Shown here piece by piece: positions 1 through 8,191 of a stretch of 54,304 nt of DNA; position 1 is the stretch's first letter, and each line of letters starts with the position of its first letter. The translations under genes were made by a program, and so were the position numbers. Origin of the DNA: JAICIG01 sp035532215 (GTDB lineage Bacteria > Planctomycetota > Planctomycetia > Pirellulales > JAICIG01); assembly GCA_035532215.1 (NCBI GenBank), contig DATKRK010000317.1, positions 1 through 54,304 of the forward strand, given 5' to 3'. The notes under the pieces were generated by a model. It ran no database searches, had not been told where the DNA came from, and saw only the letters and a list, made by a program, of their open reading frames with translations.

Positions 1-31
1 TCCAAACCGAGGTAACGTAAACTTGTTTTCA

Positions 32-125
32 TTGGACCAGTCCTCTCGTTGCGGCACTGCCTGAGAAAAAGGATTACCCCCTGATTTCAAAGGTAATCCG
101 CGCCAGACGCGGGCGACTGGTCCAA
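32..125. repeat. Nested inverted repeat downstream of rsmG
   Basis: An 11-bp perfect arm TTGGACCAGTC (32-42) is matched by GACTGGTCCAA (115-125). Inside it, GGATTACC (71-78) pairs with GGTAATCC (92-99) around a 13-nt loop. The element lies just past the rsmG stop codon, so it may end that transcript. No clear T-run follows on the minus strand, so a mobile-element end or a small RNA is also possible. Confidence 0.5.
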
Positions 126-152
126 CCATTTTGTCTACAGCGTCTAAACGCC

Positions 153-806
153 CTACTCTTTCGGCCGGATTTCCAGCAATACGCTCTCGGAATCCGTGCC
201 GGGCAAGGGCCAAGTTTCGAGCTTGCGAAGCTGCAACTGCTTCATCAGGCCTAGTTCGCGAGCTTCGTGACGCTCCTCGACCCAACTCGGCCCTTTGACG
301 GCCAGCAGCCGGTCGAACGCGCCCCAGTGCGGCGCCAGCCAGCCGAGCAGCTTCGGCAGCGGGGCTACGGCACGCGCGACCAGGCTGTCGAATGACCGGC
401 TGGCCAGAACGTCCTCGGCGCGGCAGTGTTCGGCCGCGACCTTCACGCCCAAGTCGCGAACGATTTCGCTCAGCACGCGAGCTTTCTTGGCCACCGATTC
501 CGACAAGGTCACCGACAAATCGGGCCGCACGATTGCCAGCACGATGCCGGGCACGCCTCCCCCCGAGCCAATGTCGAGCACCCGCTCGCTGGGCCCTAGA
601 TGCCGGGCGATGGCCAGCGTATCGACGACGTCGCGGGACACGAATTTTTCATAATCCGTGTGCCGAGTCAGGTTGATCTTCTCGTTCCAGGCCCAAAGCA
701 ACCGGCAGTAGCTCTCAAGCAGCGAAATCTGCTCGGCGGGCAAATCGATTTGGTGCTGCTGCAAGACAGCGGGCAAAGACTCGGCGGCGGGCAAATCGGC
801 GGGCAT
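153..806 (-). CDS. rsmG: 16S rRNA (guanine-N7)-methyltransferase RsmG (GidB)
   Basis: RsmG methylates N7 of G527 in 16S rRNA using S-adenosylmethionine. The 217-aa product has the family's usual length. It carries the N-terminal 'YCRLLWAWNEKINLT' helix, the SAM-binding loop 'VLDIGSGGGVPGI' and the later 'VARAVAPLPKLLGW' segment. The frame stays open far upstream, but the ATG at 806 (MPADLPAAES) places the conserved motifs at family-typical positions, and the upstream extension is low-complexity and Arg-rich. The gene stands alone, with 140 bp between its start and the stop of the upstream porin gene on the same strand, so cotranscription is possible. No missing key residues were seen. Confidence 0.95.
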   Translation of the reverse strand: MPADLPAAESLPAVLQQHQIDLPAEQISLLESYCRLLWAWNEKINLTRHTDYEKFVSRDVVDTLAIARHLGPSERVLDIGSGGGVPGIVLAIVRPDLSVTLSESVAKKARVLSEIVRDLGVKVAAEHCRAEDVLASRSFDSLVARAVAPLPKLLGWLAPHWGAFDRLLAVKGPSWVEERHEARELGLMKQLQLRKLETWPLPGTDSESVLLEIRPKE

Positions 807-946
807 GAAACAGTGCGAACTCGTTGAATCCCGAAGTCGCGCGACAGCGACGTGCGTCGAACGGCGTCCAACAACCTTATCGTTTTGGCGCGTGGCCTGC
901 CAGCGGTGCGAGGCGGATAAATCGCGCCGAACTCGCGTGCAAAACG

Positions 947-2593
947 CTAAAACTGGCCCTGCAACCGCGTGGCGAACATATTCGTTTCGCTGTGGCCATG
1001 CACCGGGTTGTTCACCCACGCCATGATGTAATTGAATTGCAGTTTGACGTGAGCGTGCAGATGCCAGTTCAGTCCCGCGGTGTAGTCGATCATTCGCCCG
1101 CCTTTGATGTTCTTGTCGTCGAGATCGAGCCACGAGACGCGTTGGGCGACTTCCCACGCGCCCCAACCCGAGCCGCGTCCTCGACCCAAGATGAAAAAAT
1201 TCTCGATCGGTTTGATGGAGCCGATCGTTCCCGAGGGCCGGATATAGGGACGATGTTCGCCGGTCAGGAAGTAACTGCCTTGGATATAGGCGCCTTGCAT
1301 GAAGACCGCGGGATTGTGAATCTGGTTGACGGTCGTGGCCATCCACTCCGCTTGAATATTAAGCGAACCCCAGGAGCCGGCGGCTTCGGCGCCGTATAAG
1401 CTGAAATCCTGCGTCGTAATCTTTCCGGTGTCGACGAAAAACGGCACGCCGTTCAGTGGTCCGGGCAGAGTCACGCCGCTGTTGCCCGTCGCTCCGCCCG
1501 TTTGCTGCGAACCGATGAATACGCCCGGAATGGTGCGAAAGCTGAACGTGTTGTTTCCCGGATAGGCGATTTCATAGGAGACTCCGAGGTGCAGGTAGTA
1601 TCTGCCGCCCGAGGGTTCGTCGTAATACGGCAGAACGGTGAGGCGCCCGGTTCCCGCGAAGCCGCCGCTGCTGCCGATGTCGCCGCCATACGTATCGGTC
1701 AGCGTTCGTGAAACGGAGCCAGCCCAAGTGGCGGTCGCAGCCTCGTTATGATTGAACGCAGCGACTCCCATGCGACGGAAGGGAGCAAAAGCGTTCGTTA
1801 CGGGCGAACGCTCCAGAAAGGTCAATTGCCTGGCGCTGGTGAGTTCATCGAGCGAGAACGGGGCCTTGAAGTAACCCGCGCGAACCGTTCCCAGGATCGG
1901 CAAATCGTCGACTTCCGCCCAGACGTCGCGGAACGTGGGATGGCCCGCCTGGGCGAAATCCATCTCCATCAGATAGTTCAGATTCTCGGCGGCGCTACCC
2001 AACATAATCAATCGCGCGCGGCGAAAATCGGCCCCGTTTTGAATGTGGCCAAACGTCGCCACGCTGGCCGCGTCCTGATTGAAGAAACCAGTGTCGGCCT
2101 GAAAGAAGCCGCTCACCGAGACGTGGGGAAACGTTTCCGGTCCGGCCCCCGGTCCGCTAATTCGCGGAGCGAAAGGCTGATAGCTGTTCGGATCGCGGCC
2201 AGGGAAGAGAATGCCGCCGCTGATCGCGCCCGATTGCAATCGCTGCCGCAAATTTCTTAGTTCAGCCTCGGTTTCCATCAATCGCCGATTGTAGCCTTCT
2301 TGTTCGGGCGACTCTTCTTGCTCGGGCGTCTCTTCCTCGATCAGCGAACGGATATTTGGCGGAGGTCTGTGCTCGGCTTGCCGAGCCGCCACGGAAAGGC
2401 GTGGCTTGTCGCCCGAATTGCCGTCGCCGGCCGCTGCCGTTGGGACGTCGCTCGATTCGGAGACCGAGCCCGCAGGAGGAACTGCGCCGCGAGCTGGCGG
2501 TCTCGGCGTGGATACGGTCTGTCCCGCGGCGCTCGACAAAGCCGAGCACAGCGCCGCTGCCACCAGGGCCGCGCAGGCGGGACTGAGACGCAT
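947..2593 (-). CDS. Porin, phosphate-selective O/P family
   Basis: Predicted outer-membrane beta-barrel of 548 aa. The ATG at 2593 gives a good signal peptide (MRLSPACAALVAAALCSA, then an Ala-rich cleavage site). The mature N-terminus is a Pro/Ser-rich linker followed by a short coiled coil ('RRLMETEAELRNLRQRLQ'), an arrangement common in planctomycete porins. The rest reads as a porin O/P barrel: 'VSGFFQADTGFFNQD', 'RRARLIMLGSAAENLNYLMEMDFA', 'VRAGYFKAPFSLDEL', 'LTFLERSPVTNAFAPFRRMG', ending in a strand closed by aromatic Phe ('RLQGQF'). The family carries anions, classically phosphate or polyphosphate; the actual substrate cannot be read from sequence. An upstream in-frame extension to 2734 lacks any signal-peptide logic and was not used. 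Confidence 0.85.
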   Translation of the reverse strand: MRLSPACAALVAAALCSALSSAAGQTVSTPRPPARGAVPPAGSVSESSDVPTAAAGDGNSGDKPRLSVAARQAEHRPPPNIRSLIEEETPEQEESPEQEGYNRRLMETEAELRNLRQRLQSGAISGGILFPGRDPNSYQPFAPRISGPGAGPETFPHVSVSGFFQADTGFFNQDAASVATFGHIQNGADFRRARLIMLGSAAENLNYLMEMDFAQAGHPTFRDVWAEVDDLPILGTVRAGYFKAPFSLDELTSARQLTFLERSPVTNAFAPFRRMGVAAFNHNEAATATWAGSVSRTLTDTYGGDIGSSGGFAGTGRLTVLPYYDEPSGGRYYLHLGVSYEIAYPGNNTFSFRTIPGVFIGSQQTGGATGNSGVTLPGPLNGVPFFVDTGKITTQDFSLYGAEAAGSWGSLNIQAEWMATTVNQIHNPAVFMQGAYIQGSYFLTGEHRPYIRPSGTIGSIKPIENFFILGRGRGSGWGAWEVAQRVSWLDLDDKNIKGGRMIDYTAGLNWHLHAHVKLQFNYIMAWVNNPVHGHSETNMFATRLQGQF

Positions 2594-3051
2594 GAATCCG
2601 TCCGTCGAGAAAACAAGAATGCACGGTCGTCGAGGTGGAAAAACAGGCTCGACCGCAGGGGAAAAGTCGGCGAATAAGTACCGTGCAACTTCGCCGAGGG
2701 CAAGGTCAGACGATCGAAAATGACAAGTTTGCAATCATAATGAAAATGGCAGGCCAGCCCCGCCAAGCTCGAAAAGCTGCAGCGATTTACACTCGGCGCC
2801 GAGGTTTTGAACAGCGGGGTGGTCAAAAAGTGTCCAACAGCCCGTCGTTGAGGTCGCCCAAAGCACGTGCTTGTTATCGCAACAGTTTATATACCAATCA
2901 CTTAAGTTCAACCTGTGTCGTTGATAGCGATCGCCTGCTTTGGTCGTGGCGCAGCACTTGCACTTCTCGATATCTGGATAATCCTTTAAAATGAGCCTGA
3001 ACACGGCGGCGGACTCGAGGGATTGGCAGAGCGGCGCCGATTGAAGCTGTG
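2594..3051. other. 458-bp divergent intergenic region
   Basis: Lies between the porin (minus) and the small membrane-anchored protein (plus). It is AT-richer near 2870-3000 than its surroundings, consistent with promoters for both directions. I could not find a convincing -35/-10 pair, RNA gene or coding frame. Confidence 0.4.
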
Positions 3052-3573
3052 ATGGACAGGCTCTGGCATAGAATGCCGCACGTGAATCCAAACACCGTGA
3101 GAGGTTTGAAAGTGCAATCGTTCGAAGCAAGATTAGCCGCCATTGAGAAGAGTAACCGGCGCTGGAAGTGGATGACGTTGACGCTGGCTTTGGTGCTTTT
3201 GTCCGTCACCGGAATCGCCGCCGGCACGCCCGAGAAAGATGAAAACGTCCCCGAGGTGATTTACGCTCGCAAGTTCGTGGCCGTGAATGACCGCGGCGAA
3301 CCGGTGGCCTTCATGGGCCACTCGAAGAACGTCGGTATGGTCAGCGTGGCCGGACCCGGCGGCGATTTGCTCGTCGTCGCTTCGGCGACGGACAACGGCG
3401 ACGGCATCATTACGACCTACAACGACGAAGGGCATCGGCTTGTCACCATGGGCGCAAGCCATCGCGGCGACGGCCACGTTGCGATCTTCGATCAGGACGG
3501 CAAGCAGATCCTGCACCAGCCGCGCGTACAGCCGACCTCATCGGGTGCGGGCATTATCAAGCATCGGGAATAA
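3052..3573 (+). CDS. Hypothetical membrane-anchored protein
   Basis: A 173-aa protein of unknown function. A basic N-terminus with a short helix ('FEARLAAIEKSNRRWKW') precedes one transmembrane segment ('MTLTLALVLLSVTGIAA', about residues 40-60), then an extracytoplasmic domain made of repeating short beta units: 'KFVAVNDRGEPVAFMG', 'VSVAGPGGDLLVVAS', 'ITTYNDEGHRLVTMG', 'VAIFDQDGKQILHQP'. The recurring aromatic/Asn-Asp-x-Gly pattern suggests a small beta-solenoid or propeller-like fold. A GTG at 3049 precedes the ATG at 3052, and a further ATG lies at 3073 (MPHVNP), so the exact start is open. No operon partner: a repeat-rich spacer follows. Confidence 0.7.
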   Translation: MDRLWHRMPHVNPNTVRGLKVQSFEARLAAIEKSNRRWKWMTLTLALVLLSVTGIAAGTPEKDENVPEVIYARKFVAVNDRGEPVAFMGHSKNVGMVSVAGPGGDLLVVASATDNGDGIITTYNDEGHRLVTMGASHRGDGHVAIFDQDGKQILHQPRVQPTSSGAGIIKHRE

Positions 3574-3590
3574 CCCCGAGCGGTCCCGCC

Positions 3591-3680
3591 CTTCGTGTAG
3601 GGTGTGGCGCAGCCACACGCGCTATCCAGGGCTGAGTCGCCCTGTCCCGCGGCAATCGCTTCGCGCGTGGGGCTTTCGCC
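3591..3680. repeat. Dispersed 90-bp repeat, copy 1
   Basis: Begins CTTCGTGTAGGGTGTGGCGC and ends GGCTTTCGCC. A second copy with a one-base indel and a few substitutions is at 4032-4120, 441 bp away and in the same orientation. It contains internal palindromes such as TGTGGC-GCA-GCCACA. Non-coding and typical of the short palindromic spacers seen elsewhere in this window. Confidence 0.85.
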
Positions 3681-3682
3681 CC

Positions 3683-3960
3683 GTTGTTCTACACAACTTT
3701 TCCGGTGGATTTCCCGGATCGCCTTCGGCCACGACTTTTGCGTAGCCCAGGCATTTATGCCTGGGAATTCGTTCAACGTGCGCCCGTTTTTCCCGATTGG
3801 CGCCTCGGGGCCGCCGACGGCGGCCGCGAGGCGCCAATCGGGGGCGGGGGGTAAACGGCTCGCGGATCCCAGGCATAAATGCCTGGGCTATGTAAAAAGC
3901 ACAGCATTCACGCCCTCTCACAACGTCCGAACTGCTAACATGCGACTTGTGTAGAACAAC
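3683..3960. repeat. Triple-nested inverted repeat
   Basis: Three concentric pairs of perfect arms: GTTGTTCTACACAA (3683-3696) with its complement at 3947-3960; a 23-bp arm at 3743-3765, itself palindromic around CAGGCATTTATGCCTG, with its complement at 3868-3890; and CCCGATTGGCGCCTCG (3792-3807) with its complement at 3827-3842. The whole block could extrude as a cruciform. No transposase or coding frame is evident inside it. Confidence 0.85.
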
Positions 3961-4031
3961 GAGGGCTTTCGCCCAGCCCTACGTTGTCGCTCTCCATCTC
4001 GAGAATCGTCAATCTCTCAGCGCAAGCCGCG

Positions 4032-4120
4032 CTTCGTGTAGGGTGTGGCGCAGCCACACGCGCTATCCAGACCGAGTCGCCCTGTTCCGCGGCAATCGCT
4101 TCGCGCGTGCGGCTTTCGCC
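4032..4120. repeat. Dispersed 90-bp repeat, copy 2
   Basis: Second copy of the element at 3591-3680, direct orientation. The remaining 206 bp to the next start codon (4121-4326) show no recognisable gene or site, though they must hold the promoter of the TolC-like gene unless transcription enters from upstream. Confidence 0.85.
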
Positions 4121-4326
4121 CAGCCTACGTCGGCTCGGATTTTGGCGAATTGGCGAGGCTTGCTTCCCTTGAGATAAATGGAGAAGCTGCCGGAACCTTG
4201 CCGATATCGGAAAATCTTCCAAGTTTGCGGATTATACCGTCGATACAAGCGTTGCCGATTATTACGTCCGGGCTGCGCACGCGTTGCCGCCCGGCAGCTA
4301 ATCACCGGATCAGGAACGCCTCATCG

Positions 4327-6867
4327 ATGAGCCGGCGACTTCGAGCCACTGTGACCGTCATGCTAGCAGCCATGACGGCCATTACCGGATGCACCCCGAG
4401 CAAGCCCATCTACTTGTTCGACGACAAGGATATGTCGCACTACAAGGGCATGGCCACGCAAATCGAGTATCCCGACATCGAGAACGTCCACCTGGACGAC
4501 GTGCTGAACGCCAAGGCGCCATTGACCTTGAGCAACCCTGAAGCCCGCGAAATCTGGGACCTGACGCTCGAAGAGGCGATGCGCACGGCGCTGGCCAATA
4601 GCAAAGTGCTCAGGAATTTGGGCGGGTTGTTGTTCACTCCGGGTTTGCCGGCCGTGAACCAGACGATTGCTCCCACGGGCCAGTTGCTGCAACAACAAGG
4701 TCAGAACATCGCCGGGCAATCGCTCGGTCAGCCGCAAACCAGCCAGACGATCTACAATCCGGCCATTCAGGAATCGGCCACGACCGGCGGCGTCGAGGCG
4801 GCCTTGAGCCAGTTCGACGCGCAGTACAACTCGCAGCTTTTTTGGCAGAAGAACGATCATCCGCAGAACACGTTCTTTCAGGGCTTCACGCCCGCGGTAT
4901 TCCAGCAGTCGTACGGCCAATACCAACAGGAAGTCGGCAAGGTCACGGCCGACGGCAGCCGCGTCTTCCTGCGCAACCACCAGATTTACAATGCGAACAA
5001 CAATCGTTCGAACCAGTTTCCCAGCGCTTTCAACACCGACATCGAGGCTGAATTCCGGCATCCGCTATTGCAAGGCGCCGGCGCCGAGTTCAACCGCATC
5101 GCCGGCCCCAATAGCTCGAACGGCTTGATCGCCGGCCAAGCGACGAACACCTCGTTCTTGAATCCCAATACGATTCCCGGCACGTACAACGGCGTGATGA
5201 TCGCTCGCATCAACGTGGATATCACGCTGGCCGACTTCGAGGCCGGCGTCCGCAACATGACCGGCGACTTGGAACGCGCCTATTGGGACTTGTACTACAA
5301 CTATCGCAACCTGGCCGCCGTGCAGGCCGGCCGCGACAGCGCGCTGCAAACCTGGCGCAAGGTGTACGCCTTGTACGTCAACGGCAGCCGAGGGGGCGAA
5401 GCCGAAAAGGAGGCCCAGGCCCGCGAGCAGTATTTCTTGTTCCGCGCCCAGGTCGAAAACTCGTTGGGCCTGCTGTACACGGCCGAAAGCCGCTTGCGGT
5501 ACATGATGGGACTGGCGCCGACCGACGGCCGCTTGATTCGTCCCGCCGACGAGCCGACGACCGCCGAGGTGCAATTCGATTGGAACGAAATTTTGCCCGA
5601 GGCGCTGACTCGCAGCGTCGAAGTCCGCCGCCAGAAATGGGTCGTCAAGCAAAACGAGTTGAAGCTGCTCGCGTCGCGAAACTATCTCATGCCGCGGTTG
5701 GACATGCAGGCCTTGTATCGCTGGTACGGCTTCGGCAACGACCTGGTGAATTACAACGGCCAGGCCTTCAACGCCAATGCCGTGGGCACCGGGGGCAACC
5801 GCGGCTCGGGCGCCTGGAACACGTTAATGGGCGGCAAGTATCAGGAATGGCAGTTGGGCTTGAACTTCACCGTGCCGATCGGTTTCCGTCTGGCGATGGC
5901 CGGCGTTCGCAATGCGGAGCTGGTCTTGGCCCAGTCGCGGGCCTTGCTGCAAGACCAGGAGTTGGAACTGGTCCACGTCTTGACCAACTCGATCCGCGAC
6001 CTGGACCGCAACTACCAGGTGAGCCAAACGACCTTCAACCGTCGCGTCGCCGCGGCCAAACAGGTCGAAGCCGTCAAAGCCGGTTACGAGGCCGGAACGG
6101 TGACGCTCGACATGCTGCTCGACGCCCAGCGGCGGCTGGCCGACGCGGAAATCGCCTACTTCCGCGCCTTGGTCGACTACAACGTCGCCATCTTGCAGGT
6201 CCACTTCCGCAAAAACTCGCTGCTGGAATACAACGGCGTTTATCTGGCCGAAGGCCCCTGGCCGGCCAAGGCCTATTTCGACGCTCGCAAGCGCGCTCGC
6301 GAACGCGATGCGGCGCTATTCATCGACTACGGCTTCACGAAGCCCGAAGTCGCCAGCCGCGGCGCCTTCCCGCAGACGATGAACCAGTCCGGCGAAGTCT
6401 TCCAGAACAGCGAATTGCCTTCCGACGCGATGGGCCCGGGCGGCCCACTTTCGACGCCCAACGGATCAGGGCCGAACGGTCCCGGCGCGAACGGTCCCGG
6501 CGCGAACGGTCCCGGCGCGAATGGTTCGGGCGCGAATGGTTCGGGGGTGAACAACTCGCGGCCGAACGGTCCAAGCCCCCGTTGGCCTGGCGGCAAGCGA
6601 ATGCCCTACGATCCGTCCGTGCCGGCCGAAGGAGAATCGCCGTCGCCTTCCGATGCCACGGGACCGCTTTTCGCCCCGCCGCAGACCAGCGAGCAAGCAA
6701 CGTGGACCGGCGGCCGCGCCAAGTACCCCGCGCCCCGCAGCGAGTTGCGAGTGCGATCCGGGCCTGCCGCGTCGAACGCATTCGCGGCGCCCGTCGCGCC
6801 ACGTGCGCCCCAAGTTCGCGCCGAGGTGCTGCGCGTCAGCCATGAGGGAGCGAGCAGGACGGAGTAA
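4327..6867 (+). CDS. TolC-like outer-membrane efflux lipoprotein
   Basis: An 846-aa outer-membrane factor, expected to form the trimeric exit duct of an RND, ABC or MFS efflux or secretion system. The ATG at 4327 gives a lipoprotein signal ending in the lipobox 'AITGC'. Family segments follow: 'LTLEEAMRTALANS', 'EAEFRHPLLQGAG', 'DFEAGVRNMTGDLERAYWDLYYNYRNL', 'WQLGLNFTVPIGFR', and the second helical hairpin 'RRVAAAKQVEAVKAGYEAGTVTLDMLLDAQRRLADAE'. A low-complexity Gly-Pro-Asn tail of about 190 residues follows the barrel/helical domain, unusual for TolC proteins. The frame is open upstream to 4045, but that stretch is the dispersed repeat and has no signal sequence. No inner-membrane pump gene lies next to it. 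Confidence 0.88.
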   Translation: MSRRLRATVTVMLAAMTAITGCTPSKPIYLFDDKDMSHYKGMATQIEYPDIENVHLDDVLNAKAPLTLSNPEAREIWDLTLEEAMRTALANSKVLRNLGGLLFTPGLPAVNQTIAPTGQLLQQQGQNIAGQSLGQPQTSQTIYNPAIQESATTGGVEAALSQFDAQYNSQLFWQKNDHPQNTFFQGFTPAVFQQSYGQYQQEVGKVTADGSRVFLRNHQIYNANNNRSNQFPSAFNTDIEAEFRHPLLQGAGAEFNRIAGPNSSNGLIAGQATNTSFLNPNTIPGTYNGVMIARINVDITLADFEAGVRNMTGDLERAYWDLYYNYRNLAAVQAGRDSALQTWRKVYALYVNGSRGGEAEKEAQAREQYFLFRAQVENSLGLLYTAESRLRYMMGLAPTDGRLIRPADEPTTAEVQFDWNEILPEALTRSVEVRRQKWVVKQNELKLLASRNYLMPRLDMQALYRWYGFGNDLVNYNGQAFNANAVGTGGNRGSGAWNTLMGGKYQEWQLGLNFTVPIGFRLAMAGVRNAELVLAQSRALLQDQELELVHVLTNSIRDLDRNYQVSQTTFNRRVAAAKQVEAVKAGYEAGTVTLDMLLDAQRRLADAEIAYFRALVDYNVAILQVHFRKNSLLEYNGVYLAEGPWPAKAYFDARKRARERDAALFIDYGFTKPEVASRGAFPQTMNQSGEVFQNSELPSDAMGPGGPLSTPNGSGPNGPGANGPGANGPGANGSGANGSGVNNSRPNGPSPRWPGGKRMPYDPSVPAEGESPSPSDATGPLFAPPQTSEQATWTGGRAKYPAPRSELRVRSGPAASNAFAAPVAPRAPQVRAEVLRVSHEGASRTE
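6471..6546 (+). repeat. 15-bp coding tandem repeat in TolC-like gene
   Basis: About five copies of a 15-bp unit read AACGGTCCCGGCGCG and variants, encoding repeated Asn-Gly-(Pro/Ser)-Gly-Ala. The first copies are nearly identical and later ones have diverged. In-frame repeats of this kind vary in copy number by slippage. Confidence 0.8.
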
Positions 6868-6985
6868 GGAGAGGGAACATAGCCTTCGAACGAATTGGTT
6901 CCCCACTTGCGGTTTCGGTCTCTCTCCTGGCTCCCGTTTTCTTCCCCCGTTGTCGCTGCGTGTGGCGAGCGGTACGATCTAGCGC

Positions 6986-7534
6986 ATGCCGCACGCCGAT
7001 CTGGTCCTCTCGGGCGAAGTCATTCTCCGCCAGCAGCAGCCTTACCCAATGCAAGGCGGGGTGCTGGAAGCCACGTTGTACTTCGACGAACTGACCACCG
7101 AGGTGATCGCCGACGGAAAGCATTTGACCGCCGATTTGCTGCTGTTGGCTTGGAAGATCAAGGGGCCCGAGCGGCTGGCGCTGGCGACCGACTGCAACCG
7201 CGCCTTGGATTTGCCCGAGGGTTCCTATATCTTCGGTCCCCAGCAGGACGGCGAACCGTTCATCAGCCACGACGGCGTCGGCAAGATGCCCGACGGCCGG
7301 GCCTTGGCGTCGAGCGTGCGCGGCATGGATCACATGGTGCGAACGTTCGCGGCCCTGACCGGGCGGCCGTTGTGGGAAGTGGTGCGGATGGCTTCGCTCA
7401 CACCCGCCAAGATCGCCGGCTGGGACGGCGAGCTCGGCAGCATCGAAGTCGGCAAGCGCGCCGATCTCGTCGTGCTCGGCCGCGATCTCGAAGTCGAAGC
7501 GGTATTGATCGACGGAGCCAAACTCAGCGGATAG
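6986..7534 (+). pseudogene. 5'-truncated NagA-like deacetylase remnant
   Basis: The 182-aa frame matches only the C-terminal half of N-acetylglucosamine-6-phosphate deacetylase: 'TEVIADGKHLTADLLLLAWKI', 'LALATDCNRALDLPEGSY' (holding the Asp expected to act as catalytic acid), 'DGRALASSVRGMDHMVRT', 'VRMASLTPAKIAG' and 'GSIEVGKRADLVVL'. Full-length family members are about 370-390 aa. The N-terminal half with the metal-binding HxH motif is absent, and only about 118 bp separate this frame from the preceding gene, so it cannot be present. The first 20 or so residues (MPHADLVLSGEV) look like unrelated sequence joined on. Deacetylase activity is unlikely. The stop is 3 bp before the tmk start, so the relic may still serve as a 5' leader for tmk-holB. 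Confidence 0.75.
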
Positions 7535-7537
7535 TGT

Positions 7538-8191
7538 ATGTTTTTCTCCTTCGATGGCCCTGACGGCGGCGGCAAAACGACTCAGCAGCGGCTGTTTTGC
7601 GAGTGGCTGCGCAGTTCGGGCCGCGAGGTCGTCGCTTGCCGCGATCCGGGCAGCACGTCGCTGGGCGACGCGGTCCGCAAGCTGTTGCTCGATGGCGGTC
7701 CGGTTGCGATCGGCCGCCGCAGCGAAATGTTCTTGTATATGGCGGCCCGTGCGCAACTGGTCGAAGAGCTGATTGCTCCGGCGCTGGCGGCCGGCAAAAC
7801 GGTCGTCTCCGATCGTTACTTGCTGGCGAACCTGGTTTACCAGGGCTACGCGGGCGGGCTCGACATCGAAGAGCTGCGGCGGATCGGCCGCACGGCGACC
7901 GTCGGCATCGAGCCGGCGCTGACCTTCGTGCTCGACGTGGCCGACGACGTCGCCACCAGCCGCCTGAACCGGCCGCTGGACCGCATGGAACAACAGGGCT
8001 CGGAGTTTCGCGCCGCGTTGCGCGCGGGCTACCTGACCGAAGCCGCGCGGAACCCCGAACGGATTGTGGTCATCGACGCCGCACGCAGCATCGACGCCGT
8101 GCAGACCGACATTCGCGCCGCCGCCCAGCGCGCTCTAAGCGAGCGCGCTCTCGACTCGCCCATCAATTCGCCGCGGACGGAGCGACTATGA
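7538..8191 (+). CDS. tmk: Thymidylate kinase
   Basis: Phosphorylates dTMP to dTDP for DNA synthesis. The 217-aa product has the P-loop 'DGPDGGGKTT' (residues 6-15), 'RDPGSTSLGDAVRKLLL' in place of the usual REPGGT motif, the 'VVSDRYLLANLVYQGY' segment containing the DRY motif, and the lid region with 'RPLDRMEQQG'. Length is normal. The stop codon overlaps the next start in ATGA (8188-8191), so translation of the delta' subunit gene is probably coupled. The tmk-holB pairing is widespread in bacteria. Confidence 0.95.
   Translation: MFFSFDGPDGGGKTTQQRLFCEWLRSSGREVVACRDPGSTSLGDAVRKLLLDGGPVAIGRRSEMFLYMAARAQLVEELIAPALAAGKTVVSDRYLLANLVYQGYAGGLDIEELRRIGRTATVGIEPALTFVLDVADDVATSRLNRPLDRMEQQGSEFRAALRAGYLTEAARNPERIVVIDAARSIDAVQTDIRAAAQRALSERALDSPINSPRTERL

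Noticed and set aside
153..1346. A longer rsmG product of 397 residues
   Set aside because: The extra N-terminal 180 residues overlap the porin gene and are Arg-rich with no similarity to RsmG. The ATG at 806 gives the standard length.
7597..8187. Extension of holB upstream over tmk
   Set aside because: It would overlap tmk entirely in another frame. The ATG at 8188 gives the normal delta' N-terminus and an ATGA overlap.
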